Shown here: piece after piece, positions 24,658 to 34,904 of the stretch | Layout of the letters: each line of letters begins with the position of its first letter | Position numbering within the stretch: the first letter of the stretch is position 1 | Source of the DNA: Pisciglobus halotolerans | Lineage (GTDB): Bacteria > Bacillota > Bacilli > Lactobacillales > Carnobacteriaceae | NCBI RefSeq assembly: GCF_900113675.1 | Contig: NZ_FOQE01000007.1 | Span: 1-64,000 of the forward strand | Direction of reading: 5' to 3' | Length of the DNA stretch: 64,000 nucleotides | Made by a program: the position numbers and the translations under genes | The notes under the pieces: generated by a model | What the model was told of the DNA's origin: nothing | Databases searched by the model: none | Seen by the model: only the letters and a program-made list of their open reading frames with translations

Positions 24658-24959
24658 TAGAAATCACTCCAATTGTCATCGTCTTTATCTACTTTTTCAG
24701 CTTCTTTACGTTTTTTCTCGCGCTGATTTTTGTAGTAGCCTGAGTAGTTGCGGTTCCGATAGGGAGACTGACCTGATGTTGGTTCAGGCATTAAGATCGC
24801 TAAAACAATATACAACACTACAGGCGCTCCATAGCCGAATAATATTGCAATTGCATATACAATACGGACTAGTGTAGAGTCGATTCCAAAGTATTCAGCA
24901 ATACCACCCAATACACCGGAAACCATCCGGTCATTTCTAGATTTTGTTAATTTTTTCAT
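24657..24959 (-). CDS. liaY: LiaY, PspC-domain membrane protein
   Basis: The 100-residue protein has a PspC domain: KSRNDRMVSGVLGGIAEYFG, then a hydrophobic helix (VRIVYAIAILFGYGAPVVLY), and a basic-acidic tail. PspC proteins sense or relay membrane stress. In E. faecalis LiaY links LiaX to changes in anionic lipid domains. Second gene of liaXYZ, 35 bp after liaX. Confidence 0.88.
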   Translation of the reverse strand: MKKLTKSRNDRMVSGVLGGIAEYFGIDSTLVRIVYAIAILFGYGAPVVLYIVLAILMPEPTSGQSPYRNRNYSGYYKNQREKKRKEAEKVDKDDDNWSDF

Positions 24960-24994
24960 TCCGATTCACCTCTTTTTTATTTAAGCACAACAAC

Positions 24995-26575
24995 TTATTC
25001 GCCGTCTTTTAGCATGACAGTCCCAGTAGTGGTTTTAAGTTTTAAATAGATTGGTTTTTCTGTCGTACCTCTTCTTAAAACTAATAAATGATTCGTACGT
25101 TCTTTCTTTTCTTTCACTACTTCTGTCTCTTCCAAACGGTTTTGAATGGATCCTAAATTCGTTTTTGCTTCTAATTCTAAGCTGGACTCTCTTGGTACAG
25201 AAACTTTCACTGCACCATTAACAGAAGAAGCTTCCGCTCTAACAATATCTTCTCCAGTTAATGTCAGTCTGACAGCTCCATTAACAGTTGATAGATTACT
25301 GCTCTTTACATTTCCGCGAATCGTTAGACTGCCGTTCACACTGTTCGCCATCAAATCACGAATATGACTGTGGGCGACGTTTACGGAGCCATTCACGCCT
25401 TCTGCTTCCAGCATCGTCGCTTTAAAGTTTTCAAAGTACAGTGATCCATTTGTAGATTTCACATAGATATCATTGCCTTCAAAACTTTCAAACTTCACAT
25501 TTCCATTGAGCAATTTCACTTGCGTATGATCATATGAACGATCTGGCAAGTAAATCACCAAATCTGCACGTACACTTTTGTTTGGCACATGGAAAGTAAA
25601 GGAATCTTCATTCAATTCTATTTTACTGCGTTTGTTGAAAGCATCGATTGGTTCTTCATTTTCCTCTAACTTGCCGTAGAGTTTGATATCTGCAACTACT
25701 TTGATCTCTTCACTGTCATTTTTCTTGAAGATCACATTTCCATTCGCCAACTTAATGTTCAATATAGAAGCGGATGTTTCAGGATAAGTGAACGTGTGGC
25801 TAAATTTTGTTGAAACTAAGCCAGGCACTCGAACATTGACATCTTTCCATTCCATACTGTCAACAATAGAAGAGAAACTGTCTTTTAAGAATTTACCCAA
25901 TTGACTACCCGCATCGGATACTTTTTCATTTACTTCATCCAATGTTTTGTGTGCTGTTTCTTTCCATTCATCTGGTATTTCAAATTTTTCTTTCACTTGT
26001 TGTTTTTGCTTTTTCCATTGTTTCTTTTTAACAGACCGCATTTGATCTTCTAATTCGTCTCGTTCCTCATTCAAGTCGATCAATTGATCCTCTAATTGAT
26101 CGATTTGATGTTGCAGTTGTTTCATTTCTTCTTCTTTGCCTGGTTCCAGTTCATCTAGGTCTTCCATTGTTTGAAAAACAAGCAACTTTTCATCTAACGT
26201 ATCTTTTTGCTCTTCTACTTCATCAATTTTTTCATTCAGTGTATCAAGTTGGACAGAGTAAGCAGAAGCTTGATTTGCTAGTTCTTCTAAAATAGCTTCC
26301 AACTGCTGACGATCTCTTTCTTGTTCTTCTCTCAGTTTGTCTTCGGCTTTGCGATAAGATTCTTCTTCGTCAATAGATTCTACATCTACTTTTTCTGGTT
26401 CCTTGTCAGCTGATACTTCCGGCTCTTGGGAGGACATGTCTTCTACAGAAGCACGCTCTTTCTTTACTGTATCTTGTCCTTCTTTTTCTGCAAGATTTTC
26501 TAATAGCAATAGAGCTTCTTCTGTGGAGATGATTCCCTTTTTGACCAATTCAAGAATACGTTCTCTTTCTTTCAT
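24995..26575 (-). CDS. liaX: LiaX, DUF4097 surface/stress sensor
   Basis: The 526-residue protein has an N-terminal helical module (MKERERILELVKKGIISTEE), an acidic coiled-coil region (about 40-205) and a C-terminal DUF4097 beta-repeat domain (about 250-526) with recurring SVNGSV/LANGNV motifs. Length and order match E. faecalis LiaX (about 530 residues), whose N-terminal part inhibits the Lia response until daptomycin or peptides are sensed. Ribosome site GGAGG. First gene of liaXYZ. Confidence 0.9.
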   Translation of the reverse strand: MKERERILELVKKGIISTEEALLLLENLAEKEGQDTVKKERASVEDMSSQEPEVSADKEPEKVDVESIDEEESYRKAEDKLREEQERDRQQLEAILEELANQASAYSVQLDTLNEKIDEVEEQKDTLDEKLLVFQTMEDLDELEPGKEEEMKQLQHQIDQLEDQLIDLNEERDELEDQMRSVKKKQWKKQKQQVKEKFEIPDEWKETAHKTLDEVNEKVSDAGSQLGKFLKDSFSSIVDSMEWKDVNVRVPGLVSTKFSHTFTYPETSASILNIKLANGNVIFKKNDSEEIKVVADIKLYGKLEENEEPIDAFNKRSKIELNEDSFTFHVPNKSVRADLVIYLPDRSYDHTQVKLLNGNVKFESFEGNDIYVKSTNGSLYFENFKATMLEAEGVNGSVNVAHSHIRDLMANSVNGSLTIRGNVKSSNLSTVNGAVRLTLTGEDIVRAEASSVNGAVKVSVPRESSLELEAKTNLGSIQNRLEETEVVKEKKERTNHLLVLRRGTTEKPIYLKLKTTTGTVMLKDGE

Positions 26576-26657
26576 GATGATTTTCCTCCTTAATGGTTTC
26601 TGGCAGTTCTATTTTTCATTTTTTCAACGGCTCATGATCAACTTTTGTTCTATATTT

Positions 26658-26699
26658 ATTATGCGCTATTTAAGAAAAATTGTCATAGGACTTAAGGAC
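26658..26699 (-). promoter_or_regulatory. liaXYZ promoter with possible LiaR site
   Basis: On the minus strand ATGACA (26686-26681), a 17-bp spacer and CATAAT (26663-26658) form a promoter. GGACTTAAGGAC (26688-26699) directly upstream of the -35 has a CTTAAG centre with flanking GTCC-like arms, similar to LiaR/VraR-type sites. The operator call is tentative. Confidence 0.5.
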
Positions 26700-26884
26700 G
26701 ATTTTAACATCCTTACATAGACCGAATCCACGGAAATTAATCTTTCATCACCATTTTAACATGAAAAAATCAAAGCTTCTATCATTGACCTTCTATGAAT
26801 CTTATTCGTTGATAATTGAACTGCACTCTACGAGAAAATCCTAACCAGCTTGGTTTGTAAAACAAATCTTAGCCAGTGAATACA

Positions 26885-27460
26885 AAACGAGAGGAACGAG
26901 CCTTTGCGCCCTTAAGTTGCTTGCGTTAGTGCTCGTTCTCTTGCAGGGTCGTTTCACATTGTCATGGCTCTTGCGATTTTAATCGCTTAGAGACATGATA
27001 CACTTTGCCGGAACGGCAACAGTGCTTCCGCTAACGATTTTATTTTTCATTTTCCCGTCGCCTCTATCGGCCTCGCTCCACGTCCTTGTAGTTGAGTTGC
27101 GCGAGGAAGAGTCTCGGGTAAAATTCTAAAGTCGCTCACATGCGCAGGATGCTCTGTATCGCGCTTTTTCATTTTCCCGTCGCCTCTATCGGCCTCGCTC
27201 CACGTCCTTGTAGTTGAGTTACACTCCCCAGAGATCTCCGCCTAACTTGTAACATCCGCACAACCGCTTCGCTGGGTTGCTTGCGTTATTCCTTCGTTAG
27301 TGCTCGTTCTCTTGCGGGGTCGTTTCACATCCTGTTTTTTTAGTTGAGTTGCGAAAGCCAGAGTCTTTGCAAAAAAGATAAGTTGTTTTGATGCGCGCTT
27401 CGCTGCTCTCTTCAACAACTTCCTGTTTTTGCTGTGACTCTTGCGGGCTTTCTTCACATC
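26885..27460 (-). repeat. Family B modular repeat, block 1 (3' of uvrA)
   Basis: About 570 bp of mosaic repeat, GC-richer than its surroundings, fills the space between uvrA and the liaX promoter. A 56-bp segment is duplicated exactly (27043-27098 and 27165-27220). A module at 27208-27333 recurs at 35071-35194 and in part at 63003-63125. Another, at 26957-27030, recurs at 34953-35026 and includes the palindrome GCGATTTTAATCGC. The repeat's end sequence AGGATGTGA supplies the uvrA stop. Short frames inside are not genes. Positions 26700-26884 hold nothing recognised. Confidence 0.8.
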
Positions 27461-30285
27461 CTATTTTTTTCTAAAGTTCTTTTGAGGTATTGGCCGGTAA
27501 AGCTGTTTGGAATGTCGGCAATTTCTTCAGGTGTGCCGGTTGCTACGATGGTTCCGCCGCCTGCTCCGCCTTCTGGGCCTAAGTCGATAATGTAATCAGC
27601 AGTTTTGATAACATCTAGGTTGTGTTCGATGACTAAGACGGTATTTCCTGCTTCTACTAAACGGTCAAGCACTTTCAACAATCGAGCGATATCATCAGTA
27701 TGCAGACCAGTTGTTGGCTCATCAAAAATATAAAAAGTTTGCCCGTTTGAACGTCTATGCAATTCGCTGGCTAGCTTCATTCGTTGAGCTTCTCCACCGG
27801 AAAGCGTCGTAGCAGATTGTCCTAGTCGTACATAACCTAAGCCAACGTCAATAATCGTCTGTAATTTCCGTTTGATTTTTGGAATGGCTGCAAAGAATTC
27901 AGTTGCTTCTTCTACTGTCATATCTAATACTTCTGCAATATTCTTCCCTTTGTATTTCACTTCCAGCGTTTCTGAATTATAACGAGCACCATGACAAACT
28001 TCACAAGGTACATACACATCAGGAAGGAAATGCATTTCAATTTTTAAAATACCGTCTCCCTTGCAAGCTTCGCAGCGTCCGCCTTTTACGTTAAAGCTGA
28101 AACGGCCTTTTTTGTAGCCTCGTATTTTTGCTTCATTCGTTGTAGCAAATAAATCGCGAATGTCGTCAAACACACTTGTATAGGTAGCCGGGTTACTCCG
28201 AGGTGTACGGCCAATAGGACTTTGGTCAATATTGATGATTTTTTCAAGATCTTGAAAGCCAGTGATTTTATTAAATTTACCCGGTTTTTGTTTTGATCGA
28301 TTTAATTCACGCGACAAAGCTTTTTTCAAAATACTGTTTACTAAGGTACTTTTTCCCGAACCGGAAACACCTGTTACTGCAATAAAGCGACCCAACGGAA
28401 AATCAACGGTTACGCTTTTTAAGTTGTTTTCTTGAGCACCGCTGATTCGCACTTTCCCTTTATTTTCTGTGCGTCGTTCAGCAGGCACCGGAATTTTCTT
28501 TTTACCAGATAAATAAGCACCCGTTAAAGAAGCAGGGTTTTGTTCTACTTCTGCTGGAGAACCTGTAGCGACGATTTCTCCACCGAATTCGCCCGCTCCT
28601 GGACCGATATCTACTAAATAATCCGCTGCGCGCATGGTGTCCTCATCATGTTCGACGACGATCAACGTGTTCCCGAGATCACGCATTTTTTTCAGTGAAT
28701 CGATCAAACGGTCGTTATCCCGCTGATGCAGTCCGATAGAAGGCTCATCAAGAATGTACAAAACACCTGATAAATTCGAACCGATTTGAGTCGCTAGACG
28801 AATTCTTTGCGCTTCTCCCCCAGATAGTGTTCCAGCTGTTCTGCCCAAAGTTAAATAGCTTAATCCTACATTTTTCAAAAAACTCAACCGATCATGCAAC
28901 TCTTTTAAAATTGGCTTTGCAATCATTTTTTCTTGTTCTGTCAATGTCAATTCTTCAAAAAAGTCATACGATTGATCAATGGGATAATCAGATACATCAC
29001 CGATATCTTTTCCATTGATTTTCACTGCCAAAGCTTTTTCATTCAATCTTTTTCCGTGACAAGTCTGACAAGTCAACTCAGTCATGTATTGACGCATCTG
29101 GCTACGTGTAAAGTCACTTGAAGTTTCATGGTAGCGACGATTGACATTAACAGCTACCCCTTCAAACGGAACATCCACATCTCGGACATTCCCAAAATCA
29201 TTTTTATAATGGAAATGGAATAATTTTCCGTCTGAACCATAAAGCAGCAACTGTTTATCTCTATCCGGCAGCTCTTCAAATGGAACATTCATATCGATAT
29301 CGAACGCTTTGCAAGCTTGTTCCAGCATTTGAGGGTAATAGTTTGAACTGATGGGCTTCCAAGGTGCAAATACCCCATCTTTGACCGTTAGTGAGGAATC
29401 TGGAACGATCAAATCGATATCTACTTCAAGTTTTGATCCTAGTCCATCACAATCAGGACAAGCACCAAATGGCGCATTAAATGAAAACAGTCTCGGTTCC
29501 AATTCGCCTACTGTAAAGCCGCAATATGGGCAGGCATAGTGCTCACTGAACAATACTTCTTCTTGTCCGATCACATCAGCAATAGCATATCCGTCTGCTA
29601 AACGTAAAGCTGCTTCAAAAGAATCAAATAAGCGCGAACGAACACTTTCTTTGATCATGATTCGGTCAATGACCACTTCGATATCATGTTTTTTATTTTT
29701 TTCTAATTCAGGCAATTCAGCTAGATCATACATTTCTTTGTCGATCCGCACTCGAATGTAGCCTTCTTTTTTGATCTTTTCTAATAGTTTTTTATGTTGT
29801 CCTTTTTTTCCGGATACAACAGGTGCTAAAATTTGGATTTTTGTTCTTTCTGGATAAACCATGACACGGTCAACCATTTGTTCAACAGTTTGTCTAGTGA
29901 TCTCTGTACCGTCATTGGGACAGATTGGGTGACCAACGCGTGCATAAAGCAGCCGTAAATAGTCATTGACTTCTGTTACTGTTCCAACAGTCGATCGTGG
30001 ATTATTGCTCGTTGTCTTCTGATCGATCGAAATAGCCGGGCTTAATCCATCAATACTGTCGACGTCTGGTTTGTCCATTTGCCCCAAAAATTGTCGTGCA
30101 TAAGCGGATAGACTTTCAACATATCTTCTCTGTCCTTCTGCATATAATGTATCAAAAGCAAGAGAACTTTTTCCTGAGCCGGATAATCCGGTGAAAACGA
30201 CTAGTTGATCTCTTGGGATCGTCAGGTTGATATCTTTTAAATTATGTGAGCGTGCACCATGCACAACAATATTTTCACTTGGCAT
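27454..30285 (-). CDS. uvrA: Excinuclease ABC subunit A
   Basis: The 943-residue protein is full-length UvrA: two ABC ATPase units with Walker A motifs ([10 protein letters not shown] and [10 protein letters not shown]), two LSGGEAQR signatures and CxxC zinc modules (CPYCG..CPDCDG, CEACKG..CEVCHG). It finds bulky DNA lesions and loads UvrB. uvrB, normally just upstream in Firmicutes, is absent here. Its own promoter carries a LexA box. The C terminus ends in a family B repeat. Confidence 0.97.
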   Translation of the reverse strand: MPSENIVVHGARSHNLKDINLTIPRDQLVVFTGLSGSGKSSLAFDTLYAEGQRRYVESLSAYARQFLGQMDKPDVDSIDGLSPAISIDQKTTSNNPRSTVGTVTEVNDYLRLLYARVGHPICPNDGTEITRQTVEQMVDRVMVYPERTKIQILAPVVSGKKGQHKKLLEKIKKEGYIRVRIDKEMYDLAELPELEKNKKHDIEVVIDRIMIKESVRSRLFDSFEAALRLADGYAIADVIGQEEVLFSEHYACPYCGFTVGELEPRLFSFNAPFGACPDCDGLGSKLEVDIDLIVPDSSLTVKDGVFAPWKPISSNYYPQMLEQACKAFDIDMNVPFEELPDRDKQLLLYGSDGKLFHFHYKNDFGNVRDVDVPFEGVAVNVNRRYHETSSDFTRSQMRQYMTELTCQTCHGKRLNEKALAVKINGKDIGDVSDYPIDQSYDFFEELTLTEQEKMIAKPILKELHDRLSFLKNVGLSYLTLGRTAGTLSGGEAQRIRLATQIGSNLSGVLYILDEPSIGLHQRDNDRLIDSLKKMRDLGNTLIVVEHDEDTMRAADYLVDIGPGAGEFGGEIVATGSPAEVEQNPASLTGAYLSGKKKIPVPAERRTENKGKVRISGAQENNLKSVTVDFPLGRFIAVTGVSGSGKSTLVNSILKKALSRELNRSKQKPGKFNKITGFQDLEKIINIDQSPIGRTPRSNPATYTSVFDDIRDLFATTNEAKIRGYKKGRFSFNVKGGRCEACKGDGILKIEMHFLPDVYVPCEVCHGARYNSETLEVKYKGKNIAEVLDMTVEEATEFFAAIPKIKRKLQTIIDVGLGYVRLGQSATTLSGGEAQRMKLASELHRRSNGQTFYIFDEPTTGLHTDDIARLLKVLDRLVEAGNTVLVIEHNLDVIKTADYIIDLGPEGGAGGGTIVATGTPEEIADIPNSFTGQYLKRTLEKNRM

Positions 30286-30387
30286 TTCTCAACTTCCTTT
30301 ATCGTAAATTTCCTTTTCTTTGTCTTCTTTAGTTTAACGAAAACAGAAAAAATAGGATAGCAAAACGTATCCTATTCCCTTCCTTCT

Positions 30388-30427
30388 ATTATACCACTGT
30401 TCTACCTTTTAAGCGAACATCTGTTCA
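30388..30427 (-). promoter_or_regulatory. uvrA promoter with LexA (SOS) box
   Basis: An extended -10 (TGGTATAAT, TATAAT at 30393-30388) lies about 100 bp upstream of uvrA. CGAACATCTGTTCA (30414-30427) fits 12 of 14 positions of the Gram-positive LexA consensus and overlaps the -35 region. This supports damage-induced uvrA expression. Confidence 0.75.
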
Positions 30428-30440
30428 TTTTATCTAAAGA

Positions 30441-31085
30441 TTACTTCACAGCATATTCAGTAAAGATGCGCTGTGAGATTTCTTGCAGTTGTACTTGATT
30501 TGTAAAGTCTCCGCTTAAGAGATCCGGTAGAATGTCATGCAAGAAGTACTTTACACTTTTCAAGTGCTTAAAGGTTAAAATGGTCGTTAAAGATTCTTCA
30601 TAGATTTCAGTAAATACATCTTCTGGATTTCCTTTTTGGATTTCTCCAAATGACTCATACAATAAGTCGATCTTGTCAGCAACTGACAAAATCTCTCCTT
30701 CCAGTGATTCATCTTTTCCTTCTTTGAAACGTTCTTTATAAACAGCCTGAAATTCTTCAGGGATTTCACTTTCGATAAAATGCATAGCCATTTGTTCTTC
30801 TACATTTGCTAGTTTTTCGCGCAGTTGAGGATCAGCATATTTAACAGGCGTTTTGATATCGCCGATAAACAGTTCGGTGTAATCATGATTCAATGCTTTT
30901 TCATAAAGTGATTTCCAGTTCACTTTATTGCCAGCTTGTTCTTCTACCGTCCCTAAGAATTGGGCGATCTGTGTAACTTTAAAGGAGTGAGCTGCTACTG
31001 AATGCTCTTCAAACTTAAATTTCCCCGATAAACGAATGATATTTTCTAAGTCGCTCAAACTTTTGATATATTGATGCATACCCAT
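30441..31085 (-). CDS. HD-domain phosphohydrolase (YfbR-like)
   Basis: The 214-residue protein has an HD metal-binding domain: EEHSVAAHSFKV (first His) and NHDYTE (His-Asp), with a further Asp in VADKIDLL. The YfbR-like class contains 5'-deoxynucleotidases; the substrate here is not known. I choose ATG 31085 (MGMHQYIKSL), which has AAAGGG 8 bp upstream, over GTG 31094. Confidence 0.8.
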   Translation of the reverse strand: MGMHQYIKSLSDLENIIRLSGKFKFEEHSVAAHSFKVTQIAQFLGTVEEQAGNKVNWKSLYEKALNHDYTELFIGDIKTPVKYADPQLREKLANVEEQMAMHFIESEIPEEFQAVYKERFKEGKDESLEGEILSVADKIDLLYESFGEIQKGNPEDVFTEIYEESLTTILTFKHLKSVKYFLHDILPDLLSGDFTNQVQLQEISQRIFTEYAVK

Positions 31086-31181
31086 AGCTTCCACCCTTTC
31101 ACAATAATTGCTTAAATTGCCAATATACTAGCATACCTTAATGAAAAAAACAAGAACATTCCCTTTTTTAATCGAAGATCT

Positions 31182-31499
31182 TTATTGATTCTCGTCTTCT
31201 TTAGTATGAGAGATCACTTGATCAATAATCCGGTAAACGTGATCATCTGTTTGACTATAGATCATTGTTTTTCCAGCTCTTCTTGCTTTTACTAAGCGAG
31301 CGGACCGCAGCGTTTTTAGTTGATGCGAAACAGCCGATTGTTCCATGCCCAACAATTGAGCGATCGTTCCCACATTCAACTCTTGTTTGCCTAACAGATA
31401 AAGGATAGAAAGCCGTGTTGGATCACTTAACGTTTTAAAAATCTTGCTAGCACTTTCTAATATGGTTTTATTTAAATGCAATTGATTTTCTTGTTCCAT
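31182..31499 (-). CDS. ArsR/SmtB-family metal-responsive repressor
   Basis: The 105-residue winged-helix protein has the ArsR fold (FKTLSDPTRLSILYLL, then the recognition helix EQSAVSHQLKTLR). The last helix holds Asp85, His87, His98 and Glu101, the spacing of the zinc site of SmtB; the alpha3 cysteines are absent. A zinc or cobalt sensor is therefore likely. No metal transporter is next to it, so its target is unclear; the downstream HD gene (97 bp) may share its transcript. Confidence 0.85.
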   Translation of the reverse strand: MEQENQLHLNKTILESASKIFKTLSDPTRLSILYLLGKQELNVGTIAQLLGMEQSAVSHQLKTLRSARLVKARRAGKTMIYSQTDDHVYRIIDQVISHTKEDENQ

Positions 31500-31560
31500 T
31501 TTTTAGACACCTTCCGAATGTTTGTTTAATCATATGAGTAGTTTACCAGATAGATCATCA

Positions 31561-31611
31561 AAAAAGAAAGGAAAAGACAGCATCGCAGAGATGTGCTTTT
31601 CCTTTCTTTTT
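31561..31611. terminator. Terminator of the pst-phoU operon
   Basis: A 16-bp stem (31561-31576 with 31596-31611, GAAAGGAAAAG core) with A and T tracts on both sides lies just after the second phoU. It also insulates arsR. Confidence 0.9.
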
Positions 31612-31669
31612 ACTGTTATCATTTCGGCATCTTGCTACAAACACTGAAAAAAGTTTAAACCCTTATCTT

Positions 31670-32347
31670 TTAAATATCTTCCAGATGGTTATGAGTATTT
31701 AACTCGATCACTTTGCCTGTATCCAAGTAAACGATCCATTCGCAGATGTTCGTGACATAGTCACCGATGCGTTCGAGATAAGTCGTAACGCGCACATAGT
31801 CTGTCGCACCCAATACGATCTCAGGGTCGCTTTTCATAAATTCAATGCTTTCTTCGTAGATTTGTTTTCCCATTTTGTCTACTTCTTGATCATATTCTGC
31901 TAATCTGATCGCTTCATCTGCATTAAAAATGACATAGGCATCCATTACTTTTCTCACCAAATACAATACTTTCTCAGACATTTCTGACAAGTGTTTTTCA
32001 ATATCGTATTCCCGTTTGTTGCCTTTAACGCGTATCGTCGACTTTGAAATACTCACAGCATGGTCGCCGATCCGCTCTAAGTCAGAAGTAGCTTTCATGA
32101 CTGTAATGATTTTCCTTAGGTCTGTTGTTACAGGTTGCTGCAAGGCAATCAATTCAATACATTTCTGCTCAAGATCCATTTCGATTTTATTGATTTCGAT
32201 ATCATGATCGATCACTTCTTGTGCCATTTGCTTATTATGCGTCACAAAAGCTTCAACTGATTTTTGAACAGCCTCGTGAACTGCCCGTCCCATCCTAAAA
32301 AACTGAATGTGTAGCTCATTTAATTCTTCTTCAAATTGTTGTCTCAT
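31670..32347 (-). CDS. phoU: PhoU-like phosphate-signalling regulator 2
   Basis: The PhoU protein links the Pst transporter to the PhoR kinase and down-regulates uptake in phosphate excess. I start at ATG 32347 (MRQQFEEELNELHIQFFRMG, 225 residues) with AAGGTGA upstream; a longer frame to 32416 is less likely. It has two three-helix PhoU units with the metal-binding type motif ERIGDHAVSIS and ERIGDYVTNICEW. It is the second of two adjacent phoU genes, about 55-60% alike by eye. Confidence 0.93.
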   Translation of the reverse strand: MRQQFEEELNELHIQFFRMGRAVHEAVQKSVEAFVTHNKQMAQEVIDHDIEINKIEMDLEQKCIELIALQQPVTTDLRKIITVMKATSDLERIGDHAVSISKSTIRVKGNKREYDIEKHLSEMSEKVLYLVRKVMDAYVIFNADEAIRLAEYDQEVDKMGKQIYEESIEFMKSDPEIVLGATDYVRVTTYLERIGDYVTNICEWIVYLDTGKVIELNTHNHLEDI

Positions 32348-32534
32348 GTTTTCACCTTCAGCATCGTATTCTTTTCGCAGCAGTTTACTAAAAAACTGTG
32401 CATCTATTAATTTCATTATGCATTGAAAATAAGAGAACGTCCAGAATTAACGCTTCTTTTAAGTCATTTTGAGAAAAATATAACCACAACAAGCGATTCG
32501 TGTTCTGCAAGTGATCAGAAGATTAGAGTTGTGA

Positions 32535-33203
32535 CTACTCAACATTTTTAGTATTCAGCTCCAACATCTTACCTGTCGACAAGTAGACGATCCATTCGCA
32601 AATATTTGTGACATAATCGCCGATTCGTTCTAAATAAGTTGAGACAAGCATATAGTCTGTCGCGCCAAAAACCAATTCTGTATCTTTTTTCATATCTTCA
32701 ATACAAAGACTCAGAATTTCTTTTGAACGTTCATTGATTTTTTTATCTTTTGCTGCAATGGCTTTCGCCTTTTTAACGTCGCTTTTTAAATAAGCAGTTA
32801 AAACTTCCTCTAAACTGACTTTTACCAATTCTGCTAAATCGACTAGTCGAGCTTCGATCTCAGCATCTCTCTTTCTGCCTTTGACGCGGATCGTTGACTT
32901 TGAAATACTCACAGCATGGTCGCCCATGCGTTCTAAATCAGCACTGGCTTTCATTACTGTGATGATTTTTCTCAAATCACTGGTTACTGGCTGTTGTAGT
33001 GCAATCAGCTCAAAACAAGATTCTTCCAGCTTTTGTTCGCGCTGGTTGATCAGATGATCTTCTTCAATGACTTGCAAAGCCAATTGTTTGTCATGATTTG
33101 TAAAAGCTTTAACAGATTTATATACCGCTTCATTGACTAGCTTACCCATTTCCAAAAAGCGAATATGCAGTGTATTAACTTCTTCTTCAAACGCTTGTCT
33201 CAA
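32535..33203 (-). CDS. phoU: PhoU-like phosphate-signalling regulator 1
   Basis: The 222-residue PhoU protein has two helical repeats with ERMGDHAVSISKST and ERIGDYVTNICEWIVYL. It starts at TTG 33203 with GGAGGATTTTGA upstream. It follows pstB by 39 bp. Two PhoU proteins may serve the two transporters in this locus. Confidence 0.93.
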   Translation of the reverse strand: MRQAFEEEVNTLHIRFLEMGKLVNEAVYKSVKAFTNHDKQLALQVIEEDHLINQREQKLEESCFELIALQQPVTSDLRKIITVMKASADLERMGDHAVSISKSTIRVKGRKRDAEIEARLVDLAELVKVSLEEVLTAYLKSDVKKAKAIAAKDKKINERSKEILSLCIEDMKKDTELVFGATDYMLVSTYLERIGDYVTNICEWIVYLSTGKMLELNTKNVE

Positions 33204-33242
33204 TCAAAATCCTCCATTCTCTTTATGACGGGCTAAACAACA

Positions 33243-34013
33243 TCAGCCAAAACGTCCCGAAATATAATCATCCGTTTCTTTCTTTTGCGGATTAGTAAAG
33301 ATTTGTCTTGTTTCTCCGTATTCAATCAAATGTCCTTCTAGGAAAAAAGCGGTTTTGTCTGAAATACGGGAAGCTTGTTGCATATTGTGTGTAACCATGA
33401 TCATTGTATATTGGTCCTTCAAACTTAAAAGCATATTTTCAATTTTTCCGCTCGACACCGGATCGAGTGCACTGGTTGGTTCATCTAGTAAAATGATTTC
33501 AGGTTCGACTGCTAATACACGTGCAATACAAACTCTTTGCTGTTGTCCTCCTGATAAAGCCAATGCGCTATCATGTAGTTTGTCTTTTACATCTTCCCAA
33601 ACAGCTGCTTTTTTTAAACTTTCCACAACAATCGTTTCAATTTTTTTCTTGTCTTTCATGCCTGCGATCCGCAATCCGTAAGCAACGTTATCGAAAACAG
33701 AAAAAGGAAAAGGATTCGGCTGCTGAAAGACCATTCCTACTTTTTTTCTTAACTCAACAGTATCCATGTTGGGACTATAAATGTCTTCTCCTTGAAACTT
33801 CACCTGTCCAGTGATCGTCACATTCGGGATCAAGTCATTCATTCGATTGATGGTTCTTAAAAAAGTCGATTTTCCGCATCCGCTGGGACCGATCATAGCG
33901 GTGATTTCATTGCGCTGGATTTCCATTGAGATTCCTTTTAAAGCTTCCTTTTTTCCATAATACAAATGGATATCATTTGATTCGATGATCGTTTCGTTTG
34001 TTGACAATCTCAT
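33243..34013 (-). CDS. pstB: Phosphate ABC transporter ATP-binding protein (third copy)
   Basis: The 256-residue ATPase has Walker [13 protein letters not shown], signature [10 protein letters not shown] and Walker [10 protein letters not shown], and drives phosphate import through PstCA. The ribosome site AAAGGAGTGAG fits ATG 34013. It is directly downstream of another pstB; tandem pstB genes also occur in other low-GC Gram-positives. Its preferred partner is unknown. Confidence 0.95.
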   Translation of the reverse strand: MRLSTNETIIESNDIHLYYGKKEALKGISMEIQRNEITAMIGPSGCGKSTFLRTINRMNDLIPNVTITGQVKFQGEDIYSPNMDTVELRKKVGMVFQQPNPFPFSVFDNVAYGLRIAGMKDKKKIETIVVESLKKAAVWEDVKDKLHDSALALSGGQQQRVCIARVLAVEPEIILLDEPTSALDPVSSGKIENMLLSLKDQYTMIMVTHNMQQASRISDKTAFFLEGHLIEYGETRQIFTNPQKKETDDYISGRFG

Positions 34014-34065
34014 CTCACTCCTTTTGTCTCAGCTTGTCATACTCATTAAAAACTTGAGCTATATC

Positions 34066-34863
34066 TTATCCAAAGTTTCCAGAAACATAATCTTCCGTTT
34101 TTTGTATTTTTGGACGAGTAAAGATTTTCCGTGTTTCATTGTATTCCAAAACATTCCCAGCGTAGAAAAAGGCTGTATGATCGCTAATACGCGAAGCTTG
34201 CTGCATATTATGAGTCACAATGATAATGGAGTAGTTTTCCTTCAATTCCATCAAAGTTTCCTCGACTTGAGCAGTCGAGATAGGATCAAGCGCACTAGCT
34301 GGCTCATCTAGGAGTAGAATATCCGGCTTCATGGCGATGGCACGGGCGATACAAAGCCGTTGTTGCTGCCCGCCTGATAGAGCAAGAGCACTTTTATGCA
34401 GTTCATCTTTTACTTGGTCCCATAAAGCAGCTTGTTTCAAACTCGTCTCAACTGTTTCATCTAGGACTGCTTTATTTTTGATGCCATGTCTTCTTAAAGC
34501 AAAAGCGATATTGTCATAAATCGATTTGCTAAAAGGATTGGGTCTTTGGAAAACCATTCCGATATTCTTTCTCATTTCAAACACATCGATATCAGGTTTA
34601 TTAACGTCCACGCCTTTATATAAGATTTCACCCGTTACTCGTGCGATTTGGATTTCATCGTTCATTCGATTCAATGATCTTAAATAAGTCGATTTTCCGC
34701 ACCCACTTGGACCTATCAATGAAATGATTTTATTTTCTTCAAATTCAAGTGAAACACCTTTTATTGCTTCATTATCTCCATACCACACATGCAGATCATT
34801 TGTTTCCAAAATAACCTGTTCGTGGTTTTTAGCTGGAACGATATATGTTTCCTGACTTGCCAT
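34066..34863 (-). CDS. pstB: Phosphate ABC transporter ATP-binding protein (second copy)
   Basis: The 265-residue ATPase has [22 protein letters not shown] and LLDEPASAL. It begins with an extra stretch ([17 protein letters not shown]) before the core. AAAGGAGGAC lies upstream of ATG 34863. A family B repeat separates it from pstA (35199-36083), so co-transcription with pstSCA is possible but may be modified by that repeat. Confidence 0.95.
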   Translation of the reverse strand: MASQETYIVPAKNHEQVILETNDLHVWYGDNEAIKGVSLEFEENKIISLIGPSGCGKSTYLRSLNRMNDEIQIARVTGEILYKGVDVNKPDIDVFEMRKNIGMVFQRPNPFSKSIYDNIAFALRRHGIKNKAVLDETVETSLKQAALWDQVKDELHKSALALSGGQQQRLCIARAIAMKPDILLLDEPASALDPISTAQVEETLMELKENYSIIIVTHNMQQASRISDHTAFFYAGNVLEYNETRKIFTRPKIQKTEDYVSGNFG

Positions 34864-34904
34864 CGTCCAAGTCCTCCTTTATGTTCAAATATCTGCGCAA
34901 CCGC

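Noticed and set aside
27242-27457. Minus-strand frame of 71 codons rich in Lys and Arg
   Set aside because: It lies wholly in a family B repeat, and similar frames appear in the copy at 34958-35236. The composition is repeat-driven and no ribosome site fits.
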